In this document: piece after piece, positions 54,685 to 63,733 of the stretch
Numbering within the stretch: position 1 is the stretch's first letter
Layout of the letters: every line of letters starts with the position of its first letter
NCBI RefSeq assembly: GCF_000316035.1
Contig: NZ_ANHX01000007.1
Coordinates: 62,001 to 126,000 of the forward strand
DNA length: 64,000 nucleotides
Direction: 5' to 3'
From: Paenibacillus sp. PAMC 26794
Lineage (GTDB): Bacteria; Bacillota; Bacilli; Paenibacillales; Paenibacillaceae
Translations under genes and position numbers: made by a program
Notes under the pieces: model-generated
Databases searched by the model: none
What the model was told of the DNA's origin: nothing
What the model saw: the letters and a program-made list of their open reading frames with translations, nothing else

Positions 54685-55152
54685 ATGGAAGCACGGATTG
54701 ATAAAATTAAGCAGCAACTACAGTCCCAAGGATATAAATTAACGCCCCAGCGGGAAGCCACCTTAAGAGTACTTCTTGAGAATGAAGAAGATCATCTGAG
54801 CGCAGAAGACGTATTCATGCTCGTTAAAGAAAAGGCTCCCGAAATCGGTCTGGCAACCGTGTACCGTACCCTCGAACTGCTGAGTGAGCTGCATGTTGTA
54901 GAGAAAATCAACTTCGGCGACGGTGTAGCGCGTTATGATCTGCGCGGAGATACATCCAAGCATCACCATCATCACTTAATCTGTGTTCAATGCGGAAGTA
55001 TGGATGAAATACGTGAAGACTGGCTTGGACCGCTTGAAGAGCGTTTGGAGCGGGAATTCAACTTTTCGGTAGTAGATCACCGACTGGACTTTCATGGAAT
55101 TTGTTATCGTTGCAAAGCTAAAAATGAAGAGAAACCCAAAGATGAAGAATAA
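54685..55152 (+). CDS. fur: Ferric uptake regulator Fur
   Basis: 155 aa. Winged-helix DNA-binding domain (GYKLTPQREATLRVLLENEE, EIGLATVYRTLELLSELHVV) and metal-binding domain with HHHHHLICVQCGS, CYRC and acidic tail. Located between spoIIM and xerD, the position of fur (yqkL) in B. subtilis, which favours Fur over PerR or Zur. It should act on the Fur boxes at 34.8-39.1 kb of this window. Strong GGGGGAGGGAG ribosome site. Confidence 0.92.
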   Translation: MEARIDKIKQQLQSQGYKLTPQREATLRVLLENEEDHLSAEDVFMLVKEKAPEIGLATVYRTLELLSELHVVEKINFGDGVARYDLRGDTSKHHHHHLICVQCGSMDEIREDWLGPLEERLEREFNFSVVDHRLDFHGICYRCKAKNEEKPKDEE

Positions 55153-55166
55153 CATAGCATATCTTC

Positions 55167-55205
55167 AAGCTCTCACCGGCGGTTTTGACGGGAGAGCTTT
55201 TTTGG
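55167..55205 (+). terminator. Terminator after fur
   Basis: AAGCTCTC and GGAGAGCTT stem with a GC-rich loop and a six-T run. Confidence 0.8.
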
Positions 55206-55310
55206 CACCGGACATGATCTGGAGTTTCTCCCGAATGGCATAAACCTGTGTTTATGGACATACCCTGATTCAAGGACAATACCGGATTCGAATCAGGAGG
55301 GGACGCGCCC

Positions 55311-55553
55311 ATGATTATATCAGTGCGGAGAGGGCTCCGTTTTATTCGATTTATTATATTTTTTGCCGCATTAGTTTATCTGTTCTATCATGTTCTGGAT
55401 CTGTTCAATGGCTGGATCTCACCTGTGGATCAGTATCAGATGCCAACTGGCAATGCAATCAAAGTATTTCAGGAAACGGATTGGCCGGGTAATGGGGAAG
55501 GACGTCCTACGATGGCAGAGCGTCTCCGTCTGTTCTATTGGTACGGGGAGTAG
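55311..55553 (+). CDS. yqzK: DUF4227 protein YqzK
   Basis: 80 aa. One membrane helix (about residues 11-30), then YRHP-like YQMPTGNAIKVFQ and a conserved end MAERLRLFYWYGE. Same family and place (between fur and xerD) as B. subtilis yqzK. Function unknown. Confidence 0.85.
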   Translation: MIISVRRGLRFIRFIIFFAALVYLFYHVLDLFNGWISPVDQYQMPTGNAIKVFQETDWPGNGEGRPTMAERLRLFYWYGE

Positions 55554-55628
55554 CTTCGAACAGCCAGGGATGCAAATACGGGAGCAGTCTGCCAATGCGG
55601 TAGATCTGTCAGTTGAGGAGCGTTGTAC

Positions 55629-56519
55629 ATGAAACAGACGATACACGCCTATGCCTTATACTTGGAAGATGATAAAGGGATGTCGAGCAGCACACTTGAA
55701 TCATATCTCCGAGACGTGGACAAGTTCATTGAATTTGCAGATAAGGAATATGGCATACGCGAAGCCAATCAGGTCAGACGCACTCATGTCGTCCTGTTTG
55801 CAGGTCAGCTCAAACAGGCAGGACGTGCCAATGCAACCATTGCCCGCAGCATCGTATCTCTGCGCTCCTACTTTCATTTTTTGATGCGGCGGGGTGATAT
55901 TATACAGGACCCTACGTTTGATGTGGAAGCTCCCAAGGCGGACAAGACGCCACCACAGGTGTTAAGTATCCAGGAGATCGAACAACTGCTGACAGCGCCT
56001 GATACTCGTTCACCGCAGGGTGTGAGAGATCGAGCGATGCTTGAACTGTTATATGCTACAGGCATTAGGGTCTCGGAACTGATTGCCCTTGACATTCGGG
56101 ATGTACAGCCAGGCATGCGTTTTATACGATGCGGTGGGGCGGGCAAGGAACGCATCCTTCCCATCGGTGCACCAGCAGCACATTGGGCAAGTGTATATGT
56201 GGAGGAATTCCGCAACAAGTTGCTCAAAACCGATTCGGACGAGCAGGCACTATTCGTGAATGTATCTGGTAGACGTTTAACCCGGCAGGGCTTCTGGAAG
56301 CTGCTCAAAAAAGCGGCGGTGGATGCAGGAATCTCGGAAGAAATTACGCCGCATACGCTGCGTCATTCCTTTGCAGCACACCTGATTGCCAACGGGGCGG
56401 ATACACGTGCGGTTCAAGACATGCTGGGTCACGTGGAGCAGCCTGGACAACAATATGGCAATCATGGTCGCAAAACCATGAAAGAAATCTATGAAACCCA
56501 TCATCCGAGGGCAAGATAG
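55629..56519 (+). CDS. xerD: Site-specific tyrosine recombinase XerD with unusual active-site tyrosine region
   Basis: 296 aa. Partner of XerC at dif for chromosome dimer resolution. SAM-like N-terminal domain (LYLEDDKGMSSSTLESYLRD) and catalytic domain with Arg in YATGIRVSELIAL, HTLRHSFAAHLIANGADTRA and LGHVEQ. The segment that usually reads STTQIYTHV is PGQQYGNHG: the tyrosine is one residue closer to the GH than in relatives. GAGGAG precedes the ATG at 55629. Activity is uncertain. Confidence 0.9.
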   Translation: MKQTIHAYALYLEDDKGMSSSTLESYLRDVDKFIEFADKEYGIREANQVRRTHVVLFAGQLKQAGRANATIARSIVSLRSYFHFLMRRGDIIQDPTFDVEAPKADKTPPQVLSIQEIEQLLTAPDTRSPQGVRDRAMLELLYATGIRVSELIALDIRDVQPGMRFIRCGGAGKERILPIGAPAAHWASVYVEEFRNKLLKTDSDEQALFVNVSGRRLTRQGFWKLLKKAAVDAGISEEITPHTLRHSFAAHLIANGADTRAVQDMLGHVEQPGQQYGNHGRKTMKEIYETHHPRAR

Positions 56520-56648
56520 ATTTTGACGCATGGCATTCACAAATAAATGCGGAACATTGGGCCGATTTAGGATAAAATAAATTGAATACATCCAAACGCC
56601 GTTATACATAAGACGGATCGTTTCAACTCAAGGAGGAACATACATCGC

Positions 56649-57473
56649 ATGACAGCATTAAACCAACAAATGATTTCGGAAGCAGCATCTTATATTCAAA
56701 GCAAAAGCTCCATCAAGCCGGAAGTCGGTTTGATTTTGGGTTCAGGTCTTGGCGTACTGGCAGAACTGATTGAAGATGGCGTAAGTATCGCTTATCAGGA
56801 TATTCCGCATTTTCCAGTGTCCACAGTAGAAGGACATGAAGGTGAACTATTGGTCGGAACCATCAAAGGTCGTCCAGTCGTGATGATGAAAGGCCGTTTC
56901 CACATGTACGAAGGATATGGTCCGGAATTGACAGCTTTCCCAGTACGGGTTATGAAAGAACTGGGTGTAAGTAGCCTTCTTGTAACCAATGCTGCGGGTG
57001 GTGTGAATACGTCGTATGAAGCTGGAGACTTGATGCTGATCTCTGATCACTTAAATCTCACAGGCAAAAATCCACTGATCGGACCAAATGACGCTGCACT
57101 GGGCGTGCGTTTCCCGGATCTGTCCGAAGCATATAGCCGCCGTTTGCGCGCACTGGCGAAGGATACGGCTGCATCACAAGGTTTTAACGTACGTGAAGGG
57201 GTATACGCAGGTATGCTCGGTCCGAACTACGAGACACCGGCAGAGATCAGAATGCTGCGTACATTGGGCTCAGACGCAGTGGGCATGTCCACTGTATCTG
57301 AAGTAATCGTGGCACGCCATGCAGGCCTGGAAGTGCTCGGTATTTCCTGTATCAGCAACATGGCTGCCGGAATTCTGGACCAGCCGCTGTCACATGATGA
57401 GGTTATGGAGACGACGGAACGTGTGCGTGAGTCGTTCCTGGCGCTGGTAGTGGCAGTTATTCCACAAATGTAA
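56649..57473 (+). CDS. pupG: Purine-nucleoside phosphorylase (trimeric)
   Basis: 274 aa. LGSGLGVLAELIEDG phosphate loop, STVEGHEGELLVG, MLGPNYETPAEIRMLR and VGMSTVSEVIVARHAGL with the conserved glutamate of the inosine/guanosine-specific PNP family. Splits purine nucleosides with phosphate. In B. subtilis drm (phosphopentomutase) lies between xerD and pupG; it is absent here. AAGGAGGA ribosome site. Confidence 0.93.
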   Translation: MTALNQQMISEAASYIQSKSSIKPEVGLILGSGLGVLAELIEDGVSIAYQDIPHFPVSTVEGHEGELLVGTIKGRPVVMMKGRFHMYEGYGPELTAFPVRVMKELGVSSLLVTNAAGGVNTSYEAGDLMLISDHLNLTGKNPLIGPNDAALGVRFPDLSEAYSRRLRALAKDTAASQGFNVREGVYAGMLGPNYETPAEIRMLRTLGSDAVGMSTVSEVIVARHAGLEVLGISCISNMAAGILDQPLSHDEVMETTERVRESFLALVVAVIPQM

Positions 57474-57490
57474 GCAAGATTTGAGTAGAG

Positions 57491-57536
57491 AAGGTTACCT
57501 CTTTGGATGAGAAATCATCGGGGGGTAACCTTTTTT
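57491..57536 (+). terminator. Terminator after pupG
   Basis: AAGGTTACC and GGTAACCTT pair, with an inner AT stem, followed by TTTTTT. Confidence 0.85.
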
Positions 57537-57721
57537 GTTGTGTTGAATGTACGGTTACTCATTCGTTGAGTGCAGTGCGTTTTTTTTGCTTTGACCACAT
57601 TTTCAATAAAAGTTCGGGAAATCATGCTTTACATGGAATAATTTACTGGAAACGGGCCGACAATGATTAGCAGTACATGCATGGAACATGCAGTAAGCAA
57701 GTCATTTGAGGAGGTAACCTT

Positions 57722-58897
57722 GTGAAGAAAAGAATAATGGCATCGTTCATGACCCTATGTATCCTGCTGTCCCTTATGGCATCAACAGCATTGGCTGAAG
57801 AAACACCGAAGGCAGCGGGAGGAACTGATCTGGCCCCGTCGGCGCGCTCTGCGATCTTGATGGATGCAGACACGGGAACGGTTATTTATGAGAAAAACAG
57901 TCATGATCAACTGCCTCCGGCGAGCATTACAAAGATTATGACCATGCTGCTTACGATCGAAGCGATCGACTCAGGCAAGCTGAAGCTGACGGACAAAGTA
58001 AGAACGAGCGAATACGCAGCTTCCATGGGCGGTTCGCAGATCTTCCTGGAGCCTGGGGAAGAAATGACGGTCGACGATATGTTAAAAGGGATCGCGATGG
58101 CTTCGGGCAATGATGCCTCGGTAGCTATGGCTGAGAAGATCGCTGGCTCGGAAGAAGCCTTTGTACAGCTGATGAATGAGCGTGCGAAGGAGCTTGGCAT
58201 GAAGGATACTCATTTTGCCAACTGTAACGGCCTCCCGGTCGATAATCATTATTCTTCCGCCCATGACATTGCCGTCATGAGCCGTGAACTACTGAAGCAT
58301 TCCGGGATTACGAAGTACACCGGTGCATATCAGGATTACCTTCGCAAAGATACGGAAAAGCCATTCTGGCTGGTGAACACGAACAAGCTGGTTCGTTTTT
58401 ATCAAGGGGCAGACGGTTTGAAAACAGGTTACACATCCGAAGCGAAATTCTGCTTGTCCGCAACAGCGTCCAAAGATGGACTGCGTGTCGTTTCCGTGGT
58501 ACTCGGTGAACCGAATACCAAAACACGGAACAGTGAGGTGTCTTCGATGTTTGACTATGCCTTTAGCCAATATACGATGAAGGCTCTCTACAAGGCAGGG
58601 GATCTGCTGGGCAGTCTGAAGATCGAAAAAGGTGAAGTTGCCGAATTGCCTCTGAATGCCACGCAAAATTATAGTGTGCTGATGCGCAAAGGAGCCAAAT
58701 CCAATGACATCCGGCATGAATTGCTGGTCGCCAAAGAATTGAAAGCTCCGATCAAAGCCGGGCAAAGTATTGGTAAACTTGTGGTGTACCAGGGCAATGA
58801 CGTGATTAAGGAGTTCGACATTCAGGCTCCGCAGGATGTGAATAAGGCTGGCTGGTGGAAGCTGTTTAAGCGGACAACGTCCAACCTGTTTGACTAA
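57722..58897 (+). CDS. dacF: D-alanyl-D-alanine carboxypeptidase DacF
   Basis: 391 aa. Signal peptide (MKKRIMASFMTLCILLSLMA), then penicillin-binding fold: SITK (catalytic Ser), SGN, and KTG in DGLKTGYTSEAK; C-terminal PBP5-like domain with a membrane-associating end. GTG start after GAGGAGG. DacF trims spore cortex peptides and in B. subtilis is made in the forespore just upstream of spoIIA, the same order here. An upstream TGCATG/CATGCA repeat is present; no clear sigma-F promoter was picked out. Confidence 0.93.
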   Translation: MKKRIMASFMTLCILLSLMASTALAEETPKAAGGTDLAPSARSAILMDADTGTVIYEKNSHDQLPPASITKIMTMLLTIEAIDSGKLKLTDKVRTSEYAASMGGSQIFLEPGEEMTVDDMLKGIAMASGNDASVAMAEKIAGSEEAFVQLMNERAKELGMKDTHFANCNGLPVDNHYSSAHDIAVMSRELLKHSGITKYTGAYQDYLRKDTEKPFWLVNTNKLVRFYQGADGLKTGYTSEAKFCLSATASKDGLRVVSVVLGEPNTKTRNSEVSSMFDYAFSQYTMKALYKAGDLLGSLKIEKGEVAELPLNATQNYSVLMRKGAKSNDIRHELLVAKELKAPIKAGQSIGKLVVYQGNDVIKEFDIQAPQDVNKAGWWKLFKRTTSNLFD

Positions 58898-58966
58898 ACG
58901 GCGATTTCTGCGAGTTGCACGTATCCTTCGAACATATTTTGTAGTTAAATAGGGGTTTTCTTCTAG

Positions 58967-59008
58967 TTTTGTCGGGGGGCAGGAAAAGCTTTCGGAAGCG
59001 TAGAAATC
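58967..59008 (+). promoter_or_regulatory. Candidate 0A box and sigma-H promoter of spoIIA
   Basis: TTTTGTCGG (58967-58975) resembles a 0A box. GCAGGAAAA (58979-58987), 12 bases, then GTAGAAATC (59000-59008) resembles a sigma-H promoter with one mismatch in the -10. The spoIIAA start is 33 bases beyond. B. subtilis spoIIA is activated by Spo0A~P at a sigma-H promoter. Confidence 0.6.
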
Positions 59009-59041
59009 CTTGTTCTAAGACAGGGAGGAGAGTGAGCAAAC

Positions 59042-59395
59042 GTGAACTTGCATGTGGAAATGGAACACCATCGCGGGATTCTGATTGTACGATTATCCGG
59101 GGAGCTGGATCACCATACAGCTGACATGGTACGGATGCAAATGGATGAAGCCATCCAGCGGAGACAAAGCGAGCATCTCGTACTCAGCCTGAAAGATCTG
59201 CAATTTATGGACAGTTCAGGTCTGGGTGTCATTTTGGGAAGATACAAGCTCATTAAGAATAAAGGTGGCAAGATGGTGGTCTGTGACGTCAATTCGCCAG
59301 TGTACCGTTTGCTGGAAATGTCGGGTCTGTTCAAGATTATGCCGATATACGAAAATGAGGGAACTGCTCTCTCAGGTCTGGAGGTCGTCTCATGA
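59042..59395 (+). CDS. spoIIAA: Anti-sigma-F factor antagonist SpoIIAA
   Basis: 117 aa. STAS domain with the phosphorylated serine in [17 protein letters not shown] (about residue 59). Dephosphorylated SpoIIAA releases sigma-F from SpoIIAB in the forespore. GTG start after GGGAGGAG. Overlaps spoIIAB by four bases (ATGA). Confidence 0.97.
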   Translation: MNLHVEMEHHRGILIVRLSGELDHHTADMVRMQMDEAIQRRQSEHLVLSLKDLQFMDSSGLGVILGRYKLIKNKGGKMVVCDVNSPVYRLLEMSGLFKIMPIYENEGTALSGLEVVS

Positions 59396-59847
59396 ATGAA
59401 AGAACAGGGACAAATTTCATGAATCTGCAATTCGCGGCCAAGTCAGAGAATGAGTCGTTTGCACGGGTAACCGTTGCTGCGTTTATCTCCCAGCTTGATC
59501 CAACGATGGACGAGCTCAGTGACCTGAAAACGGTCATTTCGGAAGCCGTGACCAACAGCATCATCCACGGATACAACAACAACTCCGAAGGTGTGGTGTC
59601 CATCCAGGCCGAGATTAGGGAAGACATGATCACGATTATCGTGGAAGACCGCGGTGAAGGAATCGAAGATCTTGAACTGGCCAAGCAGCCGCTATATACG
59701 TCCAAACCCGAACTTGAGCGGTCGGGCATGGGCTTCACCATTATGGAAAACTTTATGGATGAATTCGAAGTCAGCAGTGAGCCCGGCAGAGGCACCTCCA
59801 TCAAGATGAAAAAAAGGATTGAATCCAAGAAAGCATTGTATAATTAG
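59392..59847 (+). CDS. spoIIAB: Anti-sigma-F factor SpoIIAB
   Basis: 151 aa. GHKL-type ATPase kinase: [31 protein letters not shown] (N box), [18 protein letters not shown] and [11 protein letters not shown]. Binds and inhibits sigma-F, phosphorylates SpoIIAA. About nine residues longer at the N-terminus than some relatives; an ATG at 59419 is an alternative start. Confidence 0.97.
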   Translation: MNERTGTNFMNLQFAAKSENESFARVTVAAFISQLDPTMDELSDLKTVISEAVTNSIIHGYNNNSEGVVSIQAEIREDMITIIVEDRGEGIEDLELAKQPLYTSKPELERSGMGFTIMENFMDEFEVSSEPGRGTSIKMKKRIESKKALYN

Positions 59848-59861
59848 GGGTTGGTGTTCTT

Positions 59862-60617
59862 ATGGATGCTGAAGTGAAACGATCTTCACAGACCTATTTG
59901 GACGATGCCGAGGTCAAGCGGCTGATTGCGCTCAGTCAGTCGGGTGACCATGTCTCACGGGATACGCTGGTGAACTGCAACATCAGACTCGTCTGGTCCG
60001 TCGTACAGCGTTTTATGAACAGGGGATATGATCCGGAAGATCTGTTCCAGATTGGTTGTATCGGTCTGCTCAAGTCAGTAGACAAATTCGATCTCAGTTA
60101 TGACGTGAAGTTCTCAACCTACGCGGTACCGATGATCATTGGAGAAATCCAGCGATTCCTGCGGGATGACGGTACCCTGAAGGTCAGTCGTTCACTGAAA
60201 GAGATGGCGAATAAAGTCCGCAAAAAAAGGGACGAACTGTCCAAACATCTGGATCGTTTACCAACGATTAAGGAAGTTGCCGCAGAGCTGGGGGTAACCC
60301 CGGAGGAAGTCGTATTTGCCCAGGAAGCGAACAAACCACCGACCTCCATCCATGAGACGGTATTTGAGAATGACGGTGATCCCATTACGTTAATGGATCA
60401 GATTGCCGACGAGTCTCAGGAACGTTGGTTTGACAAGCTGGCCCTGAACGAAGCCATCGGTGGTCTCAGCGAGCGGGAGCGGTTAATCGTTTATCTTAGG
60501 TATTACCGGGATCAGACCCAGTCCGAGGTTGCCAGCAGGCTGGGAATATCTCAGGTACAGGTATCACGTCTGGAGAAAAAAATACTGCAATCCATCCGCG
60601 ACCAGATCGCGCAGTGA
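59862..60617 (+). CDS. sigF: RNA polymerase sigma-F
   Basis: 251 aa. Regions 2 (FMNRGYDPEDLFQIGCIGLL, KFSTYAVPMIIGEIQRFLRD) and 4 (LSERERLIVYLRYYRDQTQS, SRLGISQVQVSRLEKKIL) are complete. First forespore-specific sigma factor. Ends the spoIIA operon; accessory DNA starts downstream. Confidence 0.97.
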   Translation: MDAEVKRSSQTYLDDAEVKRLIALSQSGDHVSRDTLVNCNIRLVWSVVQRFMNRGYDPEDLFQIGCIGLLKSVDKFDLSYDVKFSTYAVPMIIGEIQRFLRDDGTLKVSRSLKEMANKVRKKRDELSKHLDRLPTIKEVAAELGVTPEEVVFAQEANKPPTSIHETVFENDGDPITLMDQIADESQERWFDKLALNEAIGGLSERERLIVYLRYYRDQTQSEVASRLGISQVQVSRLEKKILQSIRDQIAQ

Positions 60618-60663
60618 TTTCATGGGTTGCACCAACAATATTGGCGCATATACACCAATATAC

Positions 60664-60716
60664 GACAACTAACAACCTTCTATCGCGCATTATGGCGAGG
60701 GAGGTTATTTGTTGTT
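60664..60716 (+). terminator. Hairpin after sigF
   Basis: ACAACTAACAACCTTC pairs with GGAGGTTATTTGTTGT around a CGC/GCG inner stem; T-run is weak (GTTT). Confidence 0.6.
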
Positions 60717-60779
60717 TAGGTCATGTAGTTGAAGTATTTTCAAGGAAAATAAAAGTTTTAATGATGGCTCAAAACCATA

Positions 60780-60884
60780 ATTAGTGGTTGACTATGAGCT
60801 GATTTTTCATCGAATCTTTGAAAGGCCGTTACTACCAGTCTAGTAATCTAGAACATTGATCTATCTTCAGTGTCAACCACTAAT
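60780..60884. repeat. Inverted-repeat-bounded 105-base segment
   Basis: ATTAGTGGTTGAC (60780-60792) and GTCAACCACTAAT (60872-60884) are perfect 13-base inverted repeats with partial extension inside. Between sigF and the decayed transposase; may be a MITE or element ends. Confidence 0.65.
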
Positions 60885-60964
60885 CTTTTAGAAGAGCTTA
60901 ATGATAACTTATATTTTAACAGTTAAGGAATATTTATGAGTATATAAATTGTCAAATTCAAGTG

Positions 60965-61850
60965 TTACAGTTCATTTGTGAAAGATTCGTCAGAGGATAT
61001 CCGGTTCAAGTCTATTCGTGGTCTTGATAAATTAAATAGGGTGAATGGGCGAGATTTCATCCTGTACTTGAGTGGGAACCCGTATCCTTGGTTGAAATTC
61101 TGGTAGTAACCCGTTCCCATTTTGCTCAAACCGCGTTGCAAGGTAGAATGCGATCGGCAAAATAGACTTACAGACGATGGGGGTGTCTGCGTTTGTATAA
61201 CCAGAAAACTCCTTTCCTCTGTCAGCCCTAGCTGTAAGTAAGGTGTCTTTAAATTAATGTGAAATGGCTGTATGAGTACAATTTCTATGGATAATGGGGT
61301 GCGATCTGGCATGATAATGGCATGTATGGACGGGGCTTTTGTTCAAAGCATCTTTTACTTTTCGATGACCAGACACGACGGTATCTAGTTCCCAGTGTTT
61401 CACGAGAACAAACTTCTTTCGCAATTTGAAATCGTTTGGCCGATAGTCAATTACTAGGTGTATCTGCGGATTTTTGACGTTTACCTTTTTTGCTGGAACA
61501 CCTGTAATATGTACTCAGCGAACCGTCATTGTAGATCCGATGTAGATGGTCTATTTTGAAAGAGATCGTGGCAGGCTATAAGCTCGGAAGCGTTCGCTAA
61601 TTTGTTCAGTGGACCTCGTCACCTAAAGCTTCTCTCAAAATGAGCAACCAACATACCGGACGATTTTCCAAGTGAGACGGAGGCTTTACGACATTCCTAA
61701 TAAGCGCTCTAGACTTGTTCTATCTGATAGGATTGTGTCCCAGCAATTCACGACAAATAGTTGATGGTTACCTTTCTAGTTCTTTTGCAATAGGGCGTGA
61801 ACGTTGACATGCTGATAGAGGAATTCTAGCCTACTACGTTCAATTATGCT
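60965..61850 (-). pseudogene. Decayed IS30-family transposase
   Basis: On the minus strand, fragments in different frames line up in IS30 order: IERSRLEFLYQ and PIAKELER near 61850-61780 (N-terminal helix-turn-helix), HWELDTVVSGHRKVK near 61390-61350 (DDE core), MPDRTPLSIEI at about 61312, and SHSTLQRGLSKMGTGYY near 61140 (end of catalytic domain). Several frameshifts and stops interrupt it. Boundaries approximate; terminal repeats not identified. The only intact piece is a 115-codon frame at 60965-61312. Confidence 0.7.
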
Positions 61851-62062
61851 AAAATATGTGTACCCATGCTGGATTCCCCTTGTATGAATGAGATATGTGA
61901 GCACTTTCATTCTACATGAGTCAGACAATGGGCTCTTTTTATTTATTTCCAGTAGATGTCGAGCTTCATATTATAATCTGTCCTGTGAAAAAAATTCTTA
62001 ATCTTGAAATTTCGGCAAAGCATTAATCGTAAGAGATATAAAAAAACTGATGGGAGATATTT

Positions 62063-63613
62063 ATGATTAACAATTGGATGCTTAGCAGACCTAATCGCAA
62101 ACTAATTCCGATTATTGATACACTTTCTGTATTTTCTCTTCTGACACTAGGGGAATCTTGGACTTCGGATGTTCAAAGACAGCTAAACTTTGAACTGGAA
62201 CTGGAGAGAGCTGGACTTAAGCGATCTGGATCACGTAGGGATCAAAGAGCAGGTGGAGCTCGTACCTATGAAAGTTGGTTGAATTCTCTCGGTTTAATTT
62301 ACAAAGAAAATGGCTCTGGGATCCTACGTCTAACAATGTCTGGAGAGGCACTACTGGATGGTGAACCGCCAGTTCCCATTATGACGAATCAATTGCTGAA
62401 GTATCAATATCCATCTCCTTACTCTACACGACAACGAGTGAATGTCCATGCTAGGTTTAAGATTAGACCGTTTCGCTTCATACTAAAATTGTTATTAGAC
62501 TCAAGGATTGGAACATTATCTAAACAAGAACTTGCAAGAGTGGTAATTACAGAAGCAGAGAATGAGTCAGATAAATGCTATGAGTATATTGTATCTAAAG
62601 TATTGGCTTTCAGGAACCATGGCAATGCAATTTTACCATCAGAATTTGCAAACATGTATCCGAGCAGTACAACAGGGGTTCAAACATTGGAACAAACCTT
62701 GAAGCGACTCGAAGATAATGCAAATACCTTGATCAATTATCTCGATTACACACAGCTTATAGTACGAGATACTCCAAGTTCGCCAATATATATTCCTGAA
62801 GATCAATTGCCTAGTGTTGTTACTCTTCTTAGTGAAGATAGAGGGCTAATAAAGGATCATGAGAATGAAGAGGTTTTCCAAAGAAGATTTGGTCTTCCAC
62901 CTGGGAAAATGAGGGATAATCGTTCATTTGGAAGTCAATCATTTAATACTGCAATGTACGTTCAAAGGCTAGTAAGGAATCAGATGTTGTATATCGCAGG
63001 TACAAGGCCTGTTTCAGCTATTACTCCAGACATTATCCGTGAAATATCACTAGCAACGGGACTTACAGTGAGTGCTGTTGAGAGTGGATTATCAGGCTGG
63101 TCAGCAGACACACTTGGAATTTTTGAGGCTAGCTATGTTGATATGGCCTTCAGTAGTAGAGAAAAAGCGCTTGATTTCGAGCTTGCAACCGTAGATTTGT
63201 TTAAGCAACTTGGATTTTCAACACGGCACGTTGGAGCGTCACCAAGACATCCGGATGTCTTGATAGAGTCACCCCTTTGTTATTCTGGTATAATAGATAA
63301 CAAAGCTTATTCAGCTTATTCCATATCGAATGATCATCGTAATCGTATGGAACAAAACTATATACCAACCTATCAAAGTTCTCATGGTGATTTAGCTTTC
63401 TTTATGTATATAGCAGGAGGATTTATTAATACAATTGATAATCAAATTGCTAGAATTGCCATGACAAGTGGAGTTGCAGGAAGTGCTATTAAAGCCTCGG
63501 ATATGATTAAGATTCTCCAAAAGCATCAGAATAGTGTCATTGACCACAATCTCCTGAAGGCTTTATTTAGAGCCAACAGACGTATCACAATACAGGATAT
63601 TCATTCTCTGTAA
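62063..63613 (+). CDS. FokI-like type IIS restriction endonuclease (AlwI-family type)
   Basis: 516 aa, standing apart by AT-rich codons from the genes before it. Helical N-terminal recognition part; C-terminal cleavage domain with HPDVLIES ... GIIDNKAYSAYS, matching the FokI pattern PD-x(n)-IVDTKAYS (D-DxK catalytic residues), then NRMEQNYIPTYQSSH as in FokI's helix. Most like the AlwI/PleI/BstNBI set by pattern. GGGAG precedes the ATG. The next gene is a DNA methyltransferase, so this is a restriction-modification system. Confidence 0.8.
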   Translation: MINNWMLSRPNRKLIPIIDTLSVFSLLTLGESWTSDVQRQLNFELELERAGLKRSGSRRDQRAGGARTYESWLNSLGLIYKENGSGILRLTMSGEALLDGEPPVPIMTNQLLKYQYPSPYSTRQRVNVHARFKIRPFRFILKLLLDSRIGTLSKQELARVVITEAENESDKCYEYIVSKVLAFRNHGNAILPSEFANMYPSSTTGVQTLEQTLKRLEDNANTLINYLDYTQLIVRDTPSSPIYIPEDQLPSVVTLLSEDRGLIKDHENEEVFQRRFGLPPGKMRDNRSFGSQSFNTAMYVQRLVRNQMLYIAGTRPVSAITPDIIREISLATGLTVSAVESGLSGWSADTLGIFEASYVDMAFSSREKALDFELATVDLFKQLGFSTRHVGASPRHPDVLIESPLCYSGIIDNKAYSAYSISNDHRNRMEQNYIPTYQSSHGDLAFFMYIAGGFINTIDNQIARIAMTSGVAGSAIKASDMIKILQKHQNSVIDHNLLKALFRANRRITIQDIHSL

Positions 63614-63733
63614 AACCAGCTTTTTTCAACAATCCAAGCATATCCAAATTTTGATGCTGCTTTTACGATAATTCTGTAGTAGAATAGAACTAATGTTCGT
63701 TTTTTTGTATTTTGTAAGAATGGAGTTGATATT

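Larger units (their letters stand above)
60618..62062. other. 1.4-kb gap with mobile-element remnants
   Basis: Contains the sigF hairpin, the inverted-repeat segment and the IS30-type remnant. Between 61851 and 62062 only AT-rich DNA and the promoter region of the endonuclease gene are seen. Confidence 0.6.
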
